Positions 17,840 to 27,367 of a stretch of 64,000 bases of DNA are shown here, one piece after another. Position numbers and translations under genes: made by a program. The DNA lies in NCBI RefSeq assembly GCF_900607235.1, contig NZ_LR027855.1, positions 149,821 to 213,820 of the forward strand. The letters run 5' to 3'. The notes below the pieces were generated by a model. It was not told where the DNA came from. It saw only the letters and a program-made list of their open reading frames with translations, and made no database searches. The first letter of the stretch is position 1. Every line of letters begins with the position of its first letter. The stretch comes from Olivibacter jilunii. GTDB lineage: Bacteria > Bacteroidota > Bacteroidia > Sphingobacteriales > Sphingobacteriaceae.

Positions 17840-18015
17840 TAGGCTATAGGCTTTAAGCAGTACGCTTGAGGCATGAGCCAGTGCCACTACAACTTTTTAG
17901 CCATCGGAAATCAGCAATCAGCTTTCGACTTTATAGTAAGCATTAAGCTATACGCAGTATGCTTTAAGCCCGCACGGGACTTTTCCTACTCAACTATTTA
18001 ACTACTTAACCCCTT
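17840..18015 (+). repeat. composite intergenic repeat, family I (copy 3)
   Basis: Orientation X. Starts one base after the kinase stop with 'ggctataggctttaagcagt', then the 'aatcagcaatcagctttcg' word, a second TAAGC stretch, and ends with 'cctactcaactatttaac' before the efflux operon. It separates the two-component genes from their probable targets. Confidence 0.65.
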
Positions 18016-18098
18016 CTAATATTTTTCTAATAAAAATATAAAAGCTTTCTAACCGCTCGTCAGACACACGTTTTCCAACTTTGCATGGAAATAATATC

Positions 18099-19355
18099 AT
18101 GATTATGCAAAGATTTTTTTGGATGATTGGAGTTTTGTGCTTTTATGGTTTAGGTGCAGCCAATGCGCAAAGCATTAGCTTAAGGGAGGCACTTTATATT
18201 GCGAAAACGCAAAACCCAAATTTAAAAACCGAGCTTTATCAAATTAAGGCAGCGCAGGCAGACAGCACCACTGCCGCATTACGGCCTAATCCATCCTTTC
18301 ACAATGAAACCATTCAGCTCACGCAAGGCAAAAACTTTGCACCCCGTACCTCGTGGTCTGATCCGTTGAATCGTCAATCGCTTTTTACACTTACCAAACC
18401 CTTTCAGTTGGCAGGTCAGCGCCAAAAAAAAATTGATTTAGCAAAAGAGCAAATTGATTTATCGAATAAGAATTATCAGGAAACAGAACGAGGGGTATTT
18501 GCGGAGGTTGCTTCCAAATGGATGGAAGTTTACACCGCTCATAAGCAATTAGATATTCTGAAAATAGCCAAAAGTAATATCGATTCGCTCAGTGATATTA
18601 ACAAGGTGCGACTTAAAAACCAGGTGATAACGCAAACCGATTTTATGCGCACGCAACTCTTGGCAAAAGAATATGAACTAAAGGTTAAAAGCGCTGAACA
18701 GGACCTGAGCAACCGACTGATGGAACTCAGTTATTTAATCGGATCGCAAGTTAATGATATCGATATTTCAGATCAATTTGCTTTAAAGGGCGATCTAGGC
18801 TTGGACTCACTACTGCAAGAGGCACTTGCTAATCGATCCGACATAAGAGCCGCGCAGTCATTGATTAATGTGTCTAATAAGAATATTTCCCTGCAACGAA
18901 GCCTCGCGGTACCCGTTCCTGAATTTGGATTTATGTGGAACCCACAAAACACGATTAATTATGCAGGCTTTACCGTAACCTTTGACCTTCCCTTGTTTTC
19001 CCGAAATCAGGGTGAAATCAAAAAGGCATATATCCTTAAGGATCAGTCAGAACAACAATATGCAGCGATAAAAAGTAAAGCGCAAACAGAATTGATGACA
19101 GCCTATGCCAGTTATCAAACACAACGACAAAACACGCATAAATTTACGGATGGACTGCTTAAACAAGCAGAGCATATATTAGCCAACGTTAAATATGCCT
19201 ATCTCCGAGGAGGTACCACGCTGATCGACTTTTTAGAAGCACAACGTAGCTGGCTCGAAACACAACAACAATATTATGATGCCTTGCAACTCTACAGGCA
19301 AAGTTACATTCAATTACTGTATGCAAGTGGCTTAATCGGTCAGTTGGCTGGCTGA
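18099..19355 (+). CDS. TolC-family outer-membrane efflux protein (CzcC-like)
   Basis: About 418 residues from ATG 18099 (ATG 18105 is also possible; a TTG at 18081 is less likely). Signal peptide with cleavage near GAANAQ, then two outer-membrane efflux repeats of long coiled-coil helices (SLREALYIAKTQNPNL; LANRSDIRAAQSLI; AQTELMTAYASYQTQR). Forms the outer-membrane channel of the tripartite pump with the adaptor and RND genes that follow. An imperfect -7 element (CAACTTTG) overlaps 18076-18083. Confidence 0.9.
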   Translation: MIMQRFFWMIGVLCFYGLGAANAQSISLREALYIAKTQNPNLKTELYQIKAAQADSTTAALRPNPSFHNETIQLTQGKNFAPRTSWSDPLNRQSLFTLTKPFQLAGQRQKKIDLAKEQIDLSNKNYQETERGVFAEVASKWMEVYTAHKQLDILKIAKSNIDSLSDINKVRLKNQVITQTDFMRTQLLAKEYELKVKSAEQDLSNRLMELSYLIGSQVNDIDISDQFALKGDLGLDSLLQEALANRSDIRAAQSLINVSNKNISLQRSLAVPVPEFGFMWNPQNTINYAGFTVTFDLPLFSRNQGEIKKAYILKDQSEQQYAAIKSKAQTELMTAYASYQTQRQNTHKFTDGLLKQAEHILANVKYAYLRGGTTLIDFLEAQRSWLETQQQYYDALQLYRQSYIQLLYASGLIGQLAG

Positions 19356-19413
19356 TTTGATCATTCAACGAAAAAACAAGCCGAAATAAAATAAACAAAC
19401 GAATTATTTAGCG

Positions 19414-20421
19414 ATGAAACCGATTTTATATGTAATAGTATCCACCTTCTTGTGGACAGCATGCGCTTCGCATGAAGACAGTAAACTGGAACGTATTGAA
19501 GCACCCATTTTAAGTAATAATGGGCAAACGATCAGCTTTAAGGATAGTACAATGAGGCACTTCTTTCAAACAGAGCCGGTTTATGATGGTTCTGTAACCG
19601 CCTCGTATACTGCTCCGGGAAAAATTGCCGCCACCGTCGTAGCTTCTGTAGCCGGTGCATCCCAAAATGTGGTACTTTTTGACAATCCCGACTTAGCCGC
19701 TAGTTATACGGCGTTAGCACAACACCAAACCAATATTCATCAGATTCAGCAAATTAATCTGAAACAGAAAGAAATCGAATTGGACCGAGCTTCAGATTTA
19801 TTGAACCACGGGGCGGCAACGGGCCGTGATGTATTGGAAGCGCAGACAGCACTTTCCCTCGAAAAAAGCAACCTCGCTAATGAAAAAGCATCACTCATTC
19901 AGTATGAAGCAAACTTGAAACAAGGCGGTTTTGATCCGACTGCGCTTCGAAAAGCACCGGCCGGTAAAGCATACGTGATATGCGATATTCCGGAAAACCA
20001 AATTAGCAATATTCATGAGGGAGCCGCTTGCGAGGTGTTGTTTTCTGCCTATCCGGATAAAACTTTCAAAGGACAGGTAGAAGACATTGCAGATGTGGTT
20101 GATAACGCCACGCGAATGGTTAAGCTGCGCATAAGCTTGCTTGATAATAGTAGCTTACTGAAAGCTGGCATGTTTGCACAGGTGCTGTTCGATCTGAAGA
20201 ATGTTGGAAACCATATGACCGTCAGCAAAGAATCCTTAGTAACAGTAGATGGCAAAGATTATGTTTTTATCGTTGCAGGTAATGGTGTATTCAAAAGACA
20301 AACTATAACTACAGGACAACAGATAGGCGAACGCCTGGTCGTCTTGCAAGGCTTAGAAAAAAATGACCAGGTAGTAACAAAAGGAGCGATCCAACTTAAG
20401 GGGCTTTCCTTCGGATATTAA
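19414..20421 (+). CDS. periplasmic adaptor lipoprotein of RND efflux (CzcB/CusB-like)
   Basis: 335 residues. N-terminal lipobox (TFLWTAC, Cys17), then barrel-sandwich and alpha-hairpin regions (about 100-175, KQKEIELDRASDLLNHGAATGRDVLEAQTAL), and a C-terminal beta-barrel and membrane-proximal part. Membrane fusion protein that joins the inner-membrane RND pump to the outer-membrane channel. Second gene of the efflux operon; 46 bases separate it from the DUF190 gene. No His-rich metal-binding N terminus, unlike some CzcB proteins. Confidence 0.9.
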   Translation: MKPILYVIVSTFLWTACASHEDSKLERIEAPILSNNGQTISFKDSTMRHFFQTEPVYDGSVTASYTAPGKIAATVVASVAGASQNVVLFDNPDLAASYTALAQHQTNIHQIQQINLKQKEIELDRASDLLNHGAATGRDVLEAQTALSLEKSNLANEKASLIQYEANLKQGGFDPTALRKAPAGKAYVICDIPENQISNIHEGAACEVLFSAYPDKTFKGQVEDIADVVDNATRMVKLRISLLDNSSLLKAGMFAQVLFDLKNVGNHMTVSKESLVTVDGKDYVFIVAGNGVFKRQTITTGQQIGERLVVLQGLEKNDQVVTKGAIQLKGLSFGY

Positions 20422-20467
20422 TGGTTATTCCTGACAACCGTAACAATGAATAACTAATAACAAAAGC

Positions 20468-20773
20468 ATGGTACAGGCACAGATTTTCATTAACAAAAAC
20501 GAATTTTTAGGAGGTCAACCTCTTTATGAATTTATTATGCAATTTCTAATCAAACATCAGGTAAAAAGCGCTACTGCTTTTAACGGAAGTTTGGGTTATC
20601 TACAGGGCAGTCACCTAAGTAGGCCTAATGATCTTTTCAGTTTTGACGAGGTGCCCTTGCTCATCACTTTTATTGACAGCGAAGAAAAGATTAAAGAAGT
20701 ACTTAAGTCATTGCGCACCGTTACTCAATCGGGCTATGTGATCGTTCATGATGTGAAAGAATGGTCAGAATAA
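20468..20773 (+). CDS. DUF190 (PII-like) protein in the efflux operon
   Basis: 101 residues. Fits DUF190, a PII-like (ferredoxin-type) fold: short N-terminal strand, the GQPLYEFIMQFLIKHQVKSATAF block (helix with conserved P, L, Y and A), SxHL loop, LPLLITFIDSEEKI-type third strand and helix, and a final VxxHDVKEW strand. PII-like proteins usually form trimers that bind small ligands. Sitting between the adaptor and RND pump genes suggests that it senses metal or nucleotide and modulates the pump. This role is inferred. Confidence 0.75.
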   Translation: MVQAQIFINKNEFLGGQPLYEFIMQFLIKHQVKSATAFNGSLGYLQGSHLSRPNDLFSFDEVPLLITFIDSEEKIKEVLKSLRTVTQSGYVIVHDVKEWSE

Positions 20774-20852
20774 TAGTTTATGATCTAGCTATCAACACCA
20801 TGAAAGTAATTGAGCAATCAGGTTGCAACTAAAGGCCAACAAAGACAGAAAA

Positions 20853-23800
20853 ATGATCAGGAATTTATTAATATTCTCATTAAAAAACCGTTGGACCGTA
20901 GTCGCCATCGGTATCATACTCATGGCAGTAGGATACTACTGCTTTACGCAACTTAAAATAGAAGCGTACCCAGATATTGCTGATACCAACGTAATTGTGG
21001 TTGCCCCATTCCCGGGAAGAGCGGCGGAGGAGGTAGAACAGCAAGTAACCGTTCCAATTGAACGCGCTTTGCAAAACACTCCCAATGTGCTGGATCGGAG
21101 AAGTAGAACTATCTTCGGATTGAGTGTAGTACAGCTCACCTTTAAAGATGGTACGGACGACTACTTCGCCCGTCAACAGGTGATGGAACGCTTGGGTTCT
21201 ATTGAGTTACCTGATGGCGTCACCCCCGAGCTGGCACCACTCTCCACTGCCGTTGGTGAGATCATGCGCTACGTTGTAGAAGCGCCGCCGAGTTTTACGC
21301 CAACGCAACTACGCGACTTACAGGATTGGGTTATTAAACCGGCTTTATTACAAACGCCAGGCATTGCTGATGTCACCACTTTCGGTGGTCCGATGAAACA
21401 GTTCCATATTTTTGCTTCTCCTGAAAAACTGCGTAAATACGATCTAAGTATAGCAGACATTGAAACAGCCGTTGATAATAATAATCAAAACACCGGCGGA
21501 AATATTATAAACCGTGGTGGCCAAGGTTTTGCCGTACGAGGCCTAGGGGCTATCAAATCGGAGAATGACATCTTAAACATCGTATTGAAATCAGTAAATG
21601 GTATGCCCATTTTTGTACGGGATGTCGCCAATGTTGAGGTTGGTCCTCCTCCCCCCAATGGTGTTTTAGGTTATACCGTCACAACAGGCAGTTTAGATGT
21701 AAGCAATGGCGTAGAAGGTGTTGTGCTTTTACGTCGCTATGAAAATCCAAGTGATGCTTTGGCGCTTTTGAAGCAAAAAATGGCGGAGGTACAGGCGCAT
21801 GATCTACCCGAGGGCGTCCGTATTAGGCCGCTCTATGACCGAAGCTTTCTCATCAATCACTCGCTGGAGACGGTAGCACATACACTTTTTGAAGGGATAA
21901 GCATTGTAATCATCCTCCTCATCTTTTTTCTTGGGAGTGTGCGTAGCGCGTTGGTAGTAGCCTTAACAATTCCTTTTTCTCTTTTGTTCGCCTTCATTCT
22001 GATGCGCCTAACCGGTATTCCTGCGAACTTACTTTCGCTCGGAGCGATTGATTTTGGAATTATTGTGGATGGAGCTTGCGTCATGGTGGAGCATCTCATT
22101 CGAAAGTATCGAACCGCCACAGCTGAAGAAAAGAAGGAAGGAATCATTAAAATCACCCTTTCTTCGGCACAGGAAGTAGGTAGGGAAATTTTCTTTTCGG
22201 TTACCATTATTATTTTGGCTTACATGCCCATCCTATTAATGACAAGGGTTGAAGGAAAGCTGTTTTCACCAATGGCCCTAACCTTGGCGTTTGCAGTAAT
22301 AGGCTCCATGTTGGCAGCGCTCACAATTATCCCAGTGTTGATTTCCTTTGTTTACCACAAAGCGCTGAACAACGAAGAGAAACCATTGAAAGAACATCGT
22401 AACAAACTATTGGAGTTTCTGGAGAAGTTATATGGCAAAACCTTGCAAAAGTTTATTTCGCAATATAAGCGCACCGTAATCGTAGGCTTTTTCCTGGTTG
22501 CTATTTGTATTCTAGCTGGTGCTAAATTAGGCTCAGAGTTTCTACCTTCGTTAGACGAAGGCTCCATCTTTTTAAGAGGTAATTTTCCATCCGGTATTAA
22601 TATTCAGGAAAATGCGAAATATGCACCACTCATTAGAAAGGTAATTTCCAGGTATCCGCAAGTTGCTTTTGTTATTACGCAAACAGGGCGCAACGACGAC
22701 GGAACCGATCCGTTCCCCGCTAATAGAAATGAAATTCTGGTCGGGCTCAAAGACTATAAGCTTTGGAGTGATACCATAGCGAAGTCGACCTTGGTTAACA
22801 ACATCAAGGCTGATCTATCCAAAGCTTTGCCAAGCGTTAGTTTTTCCAGCGGCCAACCCATTATTGATCAGGTAATGGAAATTGTTACCGGCTCGGCGGC
22901 GGATCTCGCGGTATCCATCGTTGGAAACGATCTGCATCTTATGCGGCAAAAGGCGGATAGTATCGCAAATATTGCAAGAAATATGCAAGGCAGCGAATCC
23001 GTTAATATCGAACAAGAGGGACCGCAGGAGCAAATTGCCGTTAATATAAACCGCGAGAATGCTGCAAGGTTTGGCATTAATATTTCCGATATCCAAAACA
23101 TGATCGAGGCCGCAATCGGCGGCAAAACCATTTCTGAAATATACGATGGTACGAAACGCTATGATATTGTTGTTCGCTATTTACCCCAGTATAGAGATAA
23201 CATTGATGCGTTAAAAAATCTATTGGTCACTTCAGCAACCGGTAACTTGGTCCCGATGAGCCAGCTTGCTGAAATCGGTTTTATCGAAGGGCAAACCAAT
23301 ATTTATCATTATGGAAGCAAACGCATGATCACCGTTAGAACGAATATTGAAGGAAGAGACCAGGTGAGTTTTGTAAAAGAACTACAGAAAAAAATTGGTG
23401 CACAAGTGCATATTCCAAAAGGATACGACCTTATTTATGGAGGACAATACGAGAATCTGGAAAGAGCCGGTAAACAGTTGTTGTTTACCATTCCGTTGAC
23501 CATTGGACTCGTATTTGCTTTTCTATATCTGCTTTACAGAAACTTCAAGGATACCTTGCTCACGATGAGTTGTATTCTGTTTGCCTTAGGCGGTGGCATT
23601 GTAGCGCTATTGCTGAGGGGTTACTACTTTAATGTCTCGGCAGGTGTAGGCTTTGTCAGTATCTTCGGAATCTCTGTAATGGCAGGCGTATTGATCGTGT
23701 CGGCACTCAATAGAAACTTTAGTAACCTCTCTACTTATGCGTTGCCTATTGAAGAACAAAAGGCCGTCATATTGACTACTTCAAAGGGACAGCTGCGGGC

Positions 23801-24011
23801 GGTATTGACCATTCTGGTGGTCGCAATCATTGGCTTGTTTCCGGCAGCCACTTCCAGCGGTATTGGATCGGACGTTCAACGTCCATTGGCAACTGTCATC
23901 ATTGGTGGCTTAACCAGTACCCTTGTATTTGCTCCGCTCTTGATTCCTCCCTTATTTTGGTGGACAAGCCGTAGGAAGTTTGGTTCAAAGCACAAGTTGG
24001 AAAATAGTTGA
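20853..24011 (+). CDS. heavy-metal RND efflux pump (CzcA family)
   Basis: 1052 residues from ATG 20853; a TTG ten codons earlier is less likely. Twelve membrane segments with two large periplasmic loops. In TM4 the motif AIDFGIIVDGACVMVEH holds D400, D406 and E413, which match CzcA D402, D408 and E415 of the proton relay typical of divalent-cation exporters; CusA-type Cu/Ag pumps lack the first Asp. This favours Zn/Co/Cd/Ni-type export, though specificity is inferred. It is the last gene of the efflux operon (channel, adaptor, DUF190, pump). The stop codon lies within the first words of a family I repeat. Confidence 0.94.
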   Translation: MIRNLLIFSLKNRWTVVAIGIILMAVGYYCFTQLKIEAYPDIADTNVIVVAPFPGRAAEEVEQQVTVPIERALQNTPNVLDRRSRTIFGLSVVQLTFKDGTDDYFARQQVMERLGSIELPDGVTPELAPLSTAVGEIMRYVVEAPPSFTPTQLRDLQDWVIKPALLQTPGIADVTTFGGPMKQFHIFASPEKLRKYDLSIADIETAVDNNNQNTGGNIINRGGQGFAVRGLGAIKSENDILNIVLKSVNGMPIFVRDVANVEVGPPPPNGVLGYTVTTGSLDVSNGVEGVVLLRRYENPSDALALLKQKMAEVQAHDLPEGVRIRPLYDRSFLINHSLETVAHTLFEGISIVIILLIFFLGSVRSALVVALTIPFSLLFAFILMRLTGIPANLLSLGAIDFGIIVDGACVMVEHLIRKYRTATAEEKKEGIIKITLSSAQEVGREIFFSVTIIILAYMPILLMTRVEGKLFSPMALTLAFAVIGSMLAALTIIPVLISFVYHKALNNEEKPLKEHRNKLLEFLEKLYGKTLQKFISQYKRTVIVGFFLVAICILAGAKLGSEFLPSLDEGSIFLRGNFPSGINIQENAKYAPLIRKVISRYPQVAFVITQTGRNDDGTDPFPANRNEILVGLKDYKLWSDTIAKSTLVNNIKADLSKALPSVSFSSGQPIIDQVMEIVTGSAADLAVSIVGNDLHLMRQKADSIANIARNMQGSESVNIEQEGPQEQIAVNINRENAARFGINISDIQNMIEAAIGGKTISEIYDGTKRYDIVVRYLPQYRDNIDALKNLLVTSATGNLVPMSQLAEIGFIEGQTNIYHYGSKRMITVRTNIEGRDQVSFVKELQKKIGAQVHIPKGYDLIYGGQYENLERAGKQLLFTIPLTIGLVFAFLYLLYRNFKDTLLTMSCILFALGGGIVALLLRGYYFNVSAGVGFVSIFGISVMAGVLIVSALNRNFSNLSTYALPIEEQKAVILTTSKGQLRAVLTILVVAIIGLFPAATSSGIGSDVQRPLATVIIGGLTSTLVFAPLLIPPLFWWTSRRKFGSKHKLENS

Positions 24012-24153
24012 ATAGTTAAGTGGTTGAGTCGTTGAGTTGTTGAATAATAGCAGTTGCAATGAGAGTGGGCACTGGCCTAAGTCTAACACACCCTAAACCT
24101 TACACCCTAAAACCTGTCGATAGGCTGATAGCTGACAGCCTATCGGCTATAAG
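24004..24153 (-). repeat. composite intergenic repeat, family I (copy 4)
   Basis: Orientation opposite to X. It begins over the pump stop codon with 'gttgaatagttaagtggttg' type words and ends with 'gctgatagctgacagcc' and 'cggctataagct' beside the MFS gene stop. Middle part carries a diverged insert ('ccctaaaccttacaccctaa'). Confidence 0.65.
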
Positions 24154-25389
24154 CTATTCTTCCAAATAATTCAAATCCTTATCGAAGCTCTCTTTCAATT
24201 GGCTTAGTGCGAACATGGCAATGGCGCTCAATAAAACAACCATAATGGTTGCCGCAATGATAATATCGAAGCGATGGACAAACCATTCAAATAAAAAAGT
24301 GCTTGGAACGAGTGCGCCACGGACAAAGTTAGGTGCCGTGGTAGCAACCGTTGCTCTTAAATTAGTGCCAAACTGTTCGGAGGCTATCGTAACAAAAGTA
24401 GCCCAATATCCGACCGAGAAACCCATAAAAAAGGCTAACCAAACGAATTTTTGAGCGGTAATACCACTGCTCATTAAATACCACAGCGAACTGATGATGA
24501 TCAATAGTTGGAAGAAAAATACCGCCTTCTTTCTCGACTTTGTCAGCTGGGCATATAACCCGGCGAAGATGTCACCGAGTGAAATACCAATGTAAGCGTA
24601 CATAATTCCCTTACCCGCACTAAGTGTTTCCGTAGCACCCAAGGCAACGCCAAATTCGGGCGCCTGCGTAATCAGTATACCTACTACAAACCAAATAGGT
24701 AACCCGATAAGCATGCAATAAAGATACCGCAAGAAGCGCTCTCTATTCTCAAAAAGCATGAAGAATTTTCCCTTTAAAACATTTTTTTGTGCGGTATCGG
24801 TAAACATTCCTGATTCGAAAGTTCCAACACGCATCAGCAATAGCAATAGCCCCATACCACCACCAACCAAATAAGCATTTCGCCAGTTGAAATGTTCAGC
24901 AACATAAAAGGCTGCTATGGCTCCTAATACACCGATACCGGCTATAAGCATCGTCCCATATCCCCTTTTGTCCCTTGGCATACTCTCACTAACTAAGGTG
25001 ACTCCGGCTCCCAGCTCACCTGCCAAGCCAATGCCTGCGATAAAACGAATCCAGGCGTAGCTATGTATATCGTTCACAAAGCTATTGGCCATATTGGCCA
25101 GTGAATAAAGCAAAATTGACCCGAACAATACCCTTACTCTGCCAAATTTATCACCGATAATTCCCCACAGTAAGCCTCCCAGCAATAATCCGATCATTTG
25201 CATATTAAGAACGTATTCACCGTCTGTACGCATATTTTCCAATGGCACCCCTATATCCTTAAAACTTTGTACTCTAACGATTGAAAAAATAACTAGATCG
25301 TAGATGTCTACAAAATAACCCAGGGAAGCTACCAAAACCAACAACCAAACTTTAGTGGTTTGTTGTTTATTATGCTGTTCTATCATCAA
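24154..25389 (-). CDS. MFS transporter
   Basis: 411 residues (second ATG one codon in). Twelve predicted membrane segments. The loop between TM2 and TM3 has GDKFGRVRVL, the major facilitator signature, with a second, weaker copy after TM8. The layout (FVDIYDLVIFS; GIGLAGELGAGVTLVSESMPRDKRG) resembles metabolite:H+ symporters of the sugar/organic acid group. Substrate cannot be assigned. It is convergent with the metal pump and separated from it by a repeat, so not part of that operon. Confidence 0.88.
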   Translation of the reverse strand: MMIEQHNKQQTTKVWLLVLVASLGYFVDIYDLVIFSIVRVQSFKDIGVPLENMRTDGEYVLNMQMIGLLLGGLLWGIIGDKFGRVRVLFGSILLYSLANMANSFVNDIHSYAWIRFIAGIGLAGELGAGVTLVSESMPRDKRGYGTMLIAGIGVLGAIAAFYVAEHFNWRNAYLVGGGMGLLLLLMRVGTFESGMFTDTAQKNVLKGKFFMLFENRERFLRYLYCMLIGLPIWFVVGILITQAPEFGVALGATETLSAGKGIMYAYIGISLGDIFAGLYAQLTKSRKKAVFFFQLLIIISSLWYLMSSGITAQKFVWLAFFMGFSVGYWATFVTIASEQFGTNLRATVATTAPNFVRGALVPSTFLFEWFVHRFDIIIAATIMVVLLSAIAMFALSQLKESFDKDLNYLEE

Positions 25390-25617
25390 GAATGGTCTAT
25401 TGAAAATACGGGGCTAAAATATAAATTTTATTGAATTAAAATTTGCTTAGACTTTTATTTACCCCCGATTTCACCTTGCCCGAGACAGAACGAAAACCCT
25501 CATTTTATACAACTCCTCCTAGATAGTTTATTTAAAATTATGGCTAATGTAAAATTCTTTTTATCTTAGCCTCAAGCTACTTCCGCTAGCGATGTCAAAC
25601 ACGCATTTAGCTAATAC

Positions 25618-26106
25618 ATGAAGGTCTCAGAGCGTACATTAAAATGGGTAATGCGTTTATATCCCCCCCTCCTTTTTCAACGAATTTGGGTTCAGAGATT
25701 TCATAGAGATTTTAAAGGTGTTGATGTAAAGATTCTATATAGCATACTGAACAAAAATTATAATTCCTCTATATTTGGGGGAACGATTTATGCGGCCGCC
25801 GATCCTTTTTTTGCGTTGTTGTTCGATCAGATTTTTCGACGTAAAGGGTACAAAACACGGGTATGGCTAAAGAGTGCTTCTATTGATTACATAAAACCCG
25901 GTCGCGGAACGCTTTATTTCCAAATCCAGCTAACTGATGATGCAATCGAAGAGGCGCAGCAAACACTGGATATGACCGGTAAATTTATACAGAAATTTAT
26001 GCTGGATATCGTCGATAAAAATGGGGAGCTTTGTGCAAAGGTGATGAATGAAGTTTATGTGAGAAATCTAAAATATAATAGGGAACAACCTACGGTTGCA
26101 TACTAA
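25618..26106 (+). CDS. DUF4442 hot-dog fold protein
   Basis: 162 residues. Matches the DUF4442 family of thioesterase-like hot-dog proteins: N-terminal helices (LYPPLLFQRIWVQRF), GGTIYAAADPFFALLF as the central helix, and strands with VWLKSASIDYIKPGRG. Probably acts on a thioester, but no substrate is known and no clear catalytic residue can be named. It stands alone, 75 bases ahead of the AlbA_2 gene. Confidence 0.75.
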   Translation: MKVSERTLKWVMRLYPPLLFQRIWVQRFHRDFKGVDVKILYSILNKNYNSSIFGGTIYAAADPFFALLFDQIFRRKGYKTRVWLKSASIDYIKPGRGTLYFQIQLTDDAIEEAQQTLDMTGKFIQKFMLDIVDKNGELCAKVMNEVYVRNLKYNREQPTVAY

Positions 26107-26180
26107 TGCCTATGTTTTAGCATCTGAAAATCCTATATGAGCATTGAAATTCCGTTTTTTAATCAATTTACATTACTAAA

Positions 26181-26810
26181 ATGAGGCTAAAGGCAACAAT
26201 ACTACAAGGTGAAGGTGAACAACTCGATTTTAAGAATAAAATCAGCAATGAAAACAAAATCGCAAAGACATTGGTTGCTTTTGCTAATAATAAAGGTGGA
26301 AAATTGCTTATCGGCGTTGCTGATGACGGCCATATAATCGGTGTAAAAAACGAAGACGAAGAGCGATTTATCTTAGAGCGCGCAGCTTATCGATATTGTA
26401 AACCGGCGGTCGAAATCAAATTTGATGAAACATTTGTTGACGACAAGCTGGTTCTTATCGCCGAAATACCTGAAAGCGACGTAAAACCACATTACGCCTT
26501 GGGAGATGATGGCAAATGGTGGGTTTACATACGTGTAAAAGATAAAAGTATACTAGCAGGAAAAGTAGTAGTGGATGTATTGAAAAGACATGGAGAATCA
26601 GAAGGGGTACTGATTACGTATACCGATAAAGAAAAACAGTTACTCACTTTTCTGAATGAAAAACAAAAGGTTGCACTGATAGATATTTGTAAACATCTAA
26701 AATTATCGCGAAGAAAAACGCAACGACTGTTAGTGAACATGATATTGGCAGGCATTGTCAAGGTTGATACCACAAAAGAAGCGGAATTCTATATGCCCAC
26801 AGCTATTTAA
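26181..26810 (+). CDS. AlbA_2 (Schlafen-type) domain protein with winged helix
   Basis: 209 residues. Residues 10-120 fit the AlbA_2 'putative DNA-binding' domain: EGEQLDFK, the N/KIAKTLVAFANNKGGKLLIGVADDG core and a conserved IxGV. The C-terminal 60 residues form a winged helix (KVALIDICKHLKLSRRKTQRLLVNM). No ATPase or nuclease motif. Such proteins are usually called transcription regulators or ATP-binding proteins without proof. Could also be linked to RNA or defence functions, as other Schlafen-like proteins are. Confidence 0.78.
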   Translation: MRLKATILQGEGEQLDFKNKISNENKIAKTLVAFANNKGGKLLIGVADDGHIIGVKNEDEERFILERAAYRYCKPAVEIKFDETFVDDKLVLIAEIPESDVKPHYALGDDGKWWVYIRVKDKSILAGKVVVDVLKRHGESEGVLITYTDKEKQLLTFLNEKQKVALIDICKHLKLSRRKTQRLLVNMILAGIVKVDTTKEAEFYMPTAI

Positions 26811-26858
26811 TAGGAAACTTAATTCACGGATTTGTCAGAACTAAACAACATATAACAA

Positions 26859-27299
26859 ATGAAATTATATATATTCCTCTCACTAACATTAGGTGTTGTC
26901 ACGTCGTCATGCAATAACGCCGGCAACAAAAATTTACAGTTACAAGAAGAAGTGATCGCTGTTCATGATTCAATTATGCCAAAAATGGGCGCATTAGTGC
27001 GCGACAATTTAAAAGTAGGCATTCTACTCACAAAAATGGATAGTCTAAAACAGGTAAATCCAGCACTTGATACTGCACAAGAGAAAGATAAATTGCTTAA
27101 GTTACAATCAAAACTGACCGAAGCAAACGAAGAAATGACCGATTGGATGCATAATTTTGAGCCCGCTCAGGAGGACAAAAAAGCGGAAGAGATGGCATCC
27201 TATTTACAAAACGAACTGGCAAAAATAAAGGCGCTTAAAGAGAAGTTTGCAACGGCCGAAAGTGAAAGCCGTGAGATTCTTTCCAAGTACAAACCTTAA
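26859..27299 (+). CDS. coiled-coil lipoprotein, function unknown
   Basis: 146 residues. Lipobox at VVTSSC (Cys17) marks it as a lipoprotein. The mature part is almost all helix, charged and rich in E and K, consistent with a coiled coil (LTEANEEMTDWMHNF; KALKEKFATAESESREI). No known domain. It is the first gene of a probable set with a SCO protein and a cytochrome c (68 bases to the SCO start, which hold a nested hairpin), so it may assist their assembly or copper handling; this is from context only. Confidence 0.72.
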   Translation: MKLYIFLSLTLGVVTSSCNNAGNKNLQLQEEVIAVHDSIMPKMGALVRDNLKVGILLTKMDSLKQVNPALDTAQEKDKLLKLQSKLTEANEEMTDWMHNFEPAQEDKKAEEMASYLQNELAKIKALKEKFATAESESREILSKYKP

Positions 27300-27306
27300 C
27301 AACAAG

Positions 27307-27350
27307 TAGGCAATAAACCTACCATGAAGCGGTAGGCTATCCATTGCCTA
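27307..27350 (+). promoter_or_regulatory. nested hairpin between lipoprotein and SCO genes
   Basis: Outer arms taggcaat (27307-27314) and attgccta (27343-27350) enclose inner arms cctacc (27318-27323) and ggtagg (27331-27336). It starts 8 bases after the lipoprotein stop and has no U-tract, so it may set mRNA stability between the two genes. Confidence 0.5.
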
Positions 27351-27367
27351 AAAATAATCATAACAGT

